NCBI RefSeq assembly: GCF_013408795.1
Contig: NZ_JACCCC010000001.1
Span: forward strand, 5,332,001 to 5,396,000
DNA: 64,000 nt
Reading direction: 5' to 3'
From: Spinactinospora alkalitolerans
Lineage (GTDB): Bacteria > Actinomycetota > Actinomycetes > Streptosporangiales > Streptosporangiaceae
Shown: in pieces, positions 62,476 to 64,000 of the stretch
How the letters are laid out: each line of letters begins with the position of its first letter
How positions within the stretch are numbered: the stretch's first letter is position 1
Position numbers and translations under genes: made by a program
The notes under the pieces: model-generated
The model's database searches: none
The model's input: only the letters and a program-made list of their open reading frames with translations
Told to the model about the DNA's origin: nothing

Positions 62476-63864
62476 CTACTCCGGCGAGGCCTGCATGAGC
62501 GAGCGCGCGGCCTCGGTGACGCTGCCCGACAGCGAGGGATAGACCGCGAAGGTGTGCGCGAGGTCGTCCACGGTGAGGCGCTGCTGCACCGCGACCGACA
62601 CCGCGAGGATGAGCTCGCTGGCGCGCGGGCCGACGATGACGCCGCCCAGGACGATGCCGGTGTGCTGACGGCAGATCAGCTTGACGAAGCCGTCCTTGGT
62701 GCCGTGCATCTTGGCGCGCGGGTTGGTGTCCAGCGGCAGGTTCACCACCCGGGCGTCGACGCGGCCGGAGCGCACGTCGGCCTCGCTGACGCCGACGGCG
62801 GCCAGCTCGGGGTTGGTGAACACGGTCGAGGCCACCGTGGACAGCTTCAGCGGCGCGACCGCCTCGCCCAGGGCGTGCCACATCGCGATGCGGCCCTGCA
62901 TGGCGGCGACGGAGGCCAGCATGTTGACGCCGGTGCAGTCGCCCGCGGCGTAGACGCCCGGCGTCGAGGTCCGGGAGACCCGGTCGACCTGCACGAACCC
63001 GCCCTTGTCGAGCCGGACGCCGATCTCCTCCAGGCCGATGTTGTCGGTGTTGGGGATCATGCCGACCGTCATGAGGCAGTGGCTGCCCTCGACCGTGCGC
63101 CCGTCGGCCAGTTTCACCACGACCCCGTCGCCGGAGCGGCTGACCGACTCGGCGCGGGAGTTGCCGAGCACCGTCATGCCGCGGCGGCGGAACACGCCCT
63201 CCAGCACCTCGGCGGCGTCGGCGTCCTGGGTGGGCAGGACGTGGTCGCGGGAGGAGACGAGGGTGACGTCGGAGCCGAGCGCCTGGTAGGCGTTGGCGAA
63301 CTCCGCGCCGGTGACGCCGGAGCCGACGACGATCAGGTTCTCCGGCAGCGCCTCCAGGTCGTAGAGCTGGCGCCAGGTGAGGATGCGCTCGCCGTCGGGC
63401 TTGGCCGTGGGCAGCTCCCTCGGGTGGGCCCCGGTCGTGATGAGGACGACGTCGGCGCGGATGCGCCGGTCGCCGACCGCGACGATGTGCGGATCGACCA
63501 GCCGCCCCTCGCCGGCGACGATCTCCACACCTTCCTTGATCAGGCGGGCCGAGGTGTCGGCGGACTGGGCCTGGGCGAGCCGCTTCACCCGGGCGTTGAC
63601 CGTCTTGAGGTCGATGCCGACGATGTCCTTGTCGATCTCGGGCTCGTCGCCCACGTTGATCCCGAGCTTCGCGGCGTCGGTGACGTAGGACATCCGGACG
63701 GAGGTGGCGATCATCGTCTTGGACGGTACGCAGTCGGTGAGGACGCAGGCGCCCCCGATGCCGTCGCGGTCGACCACCGTCACGTCGGCGCCGAGCTGTG
63801 CGGCCACGAGGGCCGACTCATAGCCTCCGGGGCCGCCCCCGATGATCACGACCTTGGTCGTCAC
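62476..63864 (-). CDS. lpdA: NAD(P)H quinone dehydrogenase, LpdA-type flavoprotein
   Basis: A 462-residue FAD-dependent pyridine nucleotide-disulphide oxidoreductase. FAD loop VVIIGGGPGGYESALVAAQLG; redox site GIGGACVLTDCVPSKT; NAD loop VVGSGVTGAEFANAY; second FAD motif VYAAGDCTGVNMLASVAAMQG; C-terminal VYPSLSGSVTEA. The His-Glu pair of lipoamide dehydrogenases is missing, as in Rv3303c-type quinone reductases. Both cysteines of the redox pair are present, whereas those relatives carry AAVLxDC. GTG 63864 follows GGAG at five bases; the in-frame extension to 63966 is not protein-like. Confidence 0.88.
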   Translation of the reverse strand: MTTKVVIIGGGPGGYESALVAAQLGADVTVVDRDGIGGACVLTDCVPSKTMIATSVRMSYVTDAAKLGINVGDEPEIDKDIVGIDLKTVNARVKRLAQAQSADTSARLIKEGVEIVAGEGRLVDPHIVAVGDRRIRADVVLITTGAHPRELPTAKPDGERILTWRQLYDLEALPENLIVVGSGVTGAEFANAYQALGSDVTLVSSRDHVLPTQDADAAEVLEGVFRRRGMTVLGNSRAESVSRSGDGVVVKLADGRTVEGSHCLMTVGMIPNTDNIGLEEIGVRLDKGGFVQVDRVSRTSTPGVYAAGDCTGVNMLASVAAMQGRIAMWHALGEAVAPLKLSTVASTVFTNPELAAVGVSEADVRSGRVDARVVNLPLDTNPRAKMHGTKDGFVKLICRQHTGIVLGGVIVGPRASELILAVSVAVQQRLTVDDLAHTFAVYPSLSGSVTEAARSLMQASPE

Positions 63865-64000
63865 GTCTGCTCCACTCCTTCCGGCGGCCTCGCGTCCTCT
63901 CGCGGACACGCCGGGGCCTTGTGGGCCGGCCGCCCTGCTTCTGCTCGCCTGTCGCTCTATCTCCATTGTCCTTCATCCCGGGTGGCGAAATTCGCACCGC
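63865..64000. other. Upstream region of lpdA
   Basis: This 136-bp edge carries the lpdA ribosome site and probably its promoter. The last 50 bases are AT-richer (CTATCTCCATTGTCC). No other gene is seen before the window ends. Confidence 0.4.

Overview
The window is high-GC DNA (roughly 70% or more G+C) with many GTG and a few TTG starts. It encodes a mycothiol-dependent formaldehyde dehydrogenase, a three-subunit actinobacterial acyl-CoA carboxylase (beta, epsilon, biotinylated alpha), an LCP ligase and teichoic-acid-type export. This is an actinomycete chromosome. A Nocardiopsis-like or Streptosporangiales-like host is plausible, but the genus cannot be fixed from the sequence alone. No tRNA, rRNA, CRISPR array, insertion sequence or prophage was seen.

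Region 1 (1-34.0 kb) is a large cell-surface glycopolymer locus. It opens with a tandem glycosyltransferase cut by the window edge, a coiled-coil surface-polysaccharide protein, a WbpA-type nucleotide-sugar dehydrogenase and a GT2. A minus-strand run follows: two DUF5941-like membrane proteins separated by one in-frame TAG, a nucleotidyltransferase, a glycerol-1-phosphate-dehydrogenase-like enzyme and a CDP-alcohol phosphotransferase. Next come a TagGH/Wzm-Wzt-type ABC exporter, a TarI/IspD-type cytidylyltransferase coupled to a glycerophosphodiesterase, a methyltransferase and mannose-6-phosphate isomerase. The 17.9-28.5 kb block is a nonulosonic-acid module: two capsular/polysialyl-type glycosyltransferases, a membrane O-acyltransferase with an SGNH domain, a PF07388-type polysialyltransferase, two GT2s, a short NeuB, and NeuA fused to a KdsC-like HAD phosphatase. 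No NeuC epimerase is present, but ManA is, so a Kdn-type (teichulosonic acid) polymer is the best-fitting hypothesis. An LCP attachment protein, two paralogous membrane proteins and UDP-glucose dehydrogenase close the region.

Region 2 (34-51.5 kb) is mostly housekeeping: CoA-binding protein, small HTH regulator, purEK with gtrA, a two-component system with a likely autoregulatory promoter, mycothiol-dependent formaldehyde oxidation, an Rv1264-like adenylate cyclase, biotin ligase, PEP carboxylase and an ABC exporter. Within it, 37.9-39.5 kb holds a pilin-leader secreted protein four bases from a lipoprotein, resembling an effector/immunity pair.

Region 3 (51.5-64 kb) holds the acyl-CoA carboxylase operon, a four-member family of secreted/membrane proteins (three tandem copies plus one more; three of the four end in a putative zinc-binding CxxNPxHG...CxxC module), an SDF-family symporter, and a flavoprotein quinone reductase (LpdA type).

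Several intergenic gaps carry related repeats. A 44-bp core occurs at 11.0, 20.2 and (inverted) 55.6 kb, and a second short motif is shared between 5.36 and 55.65 kb.
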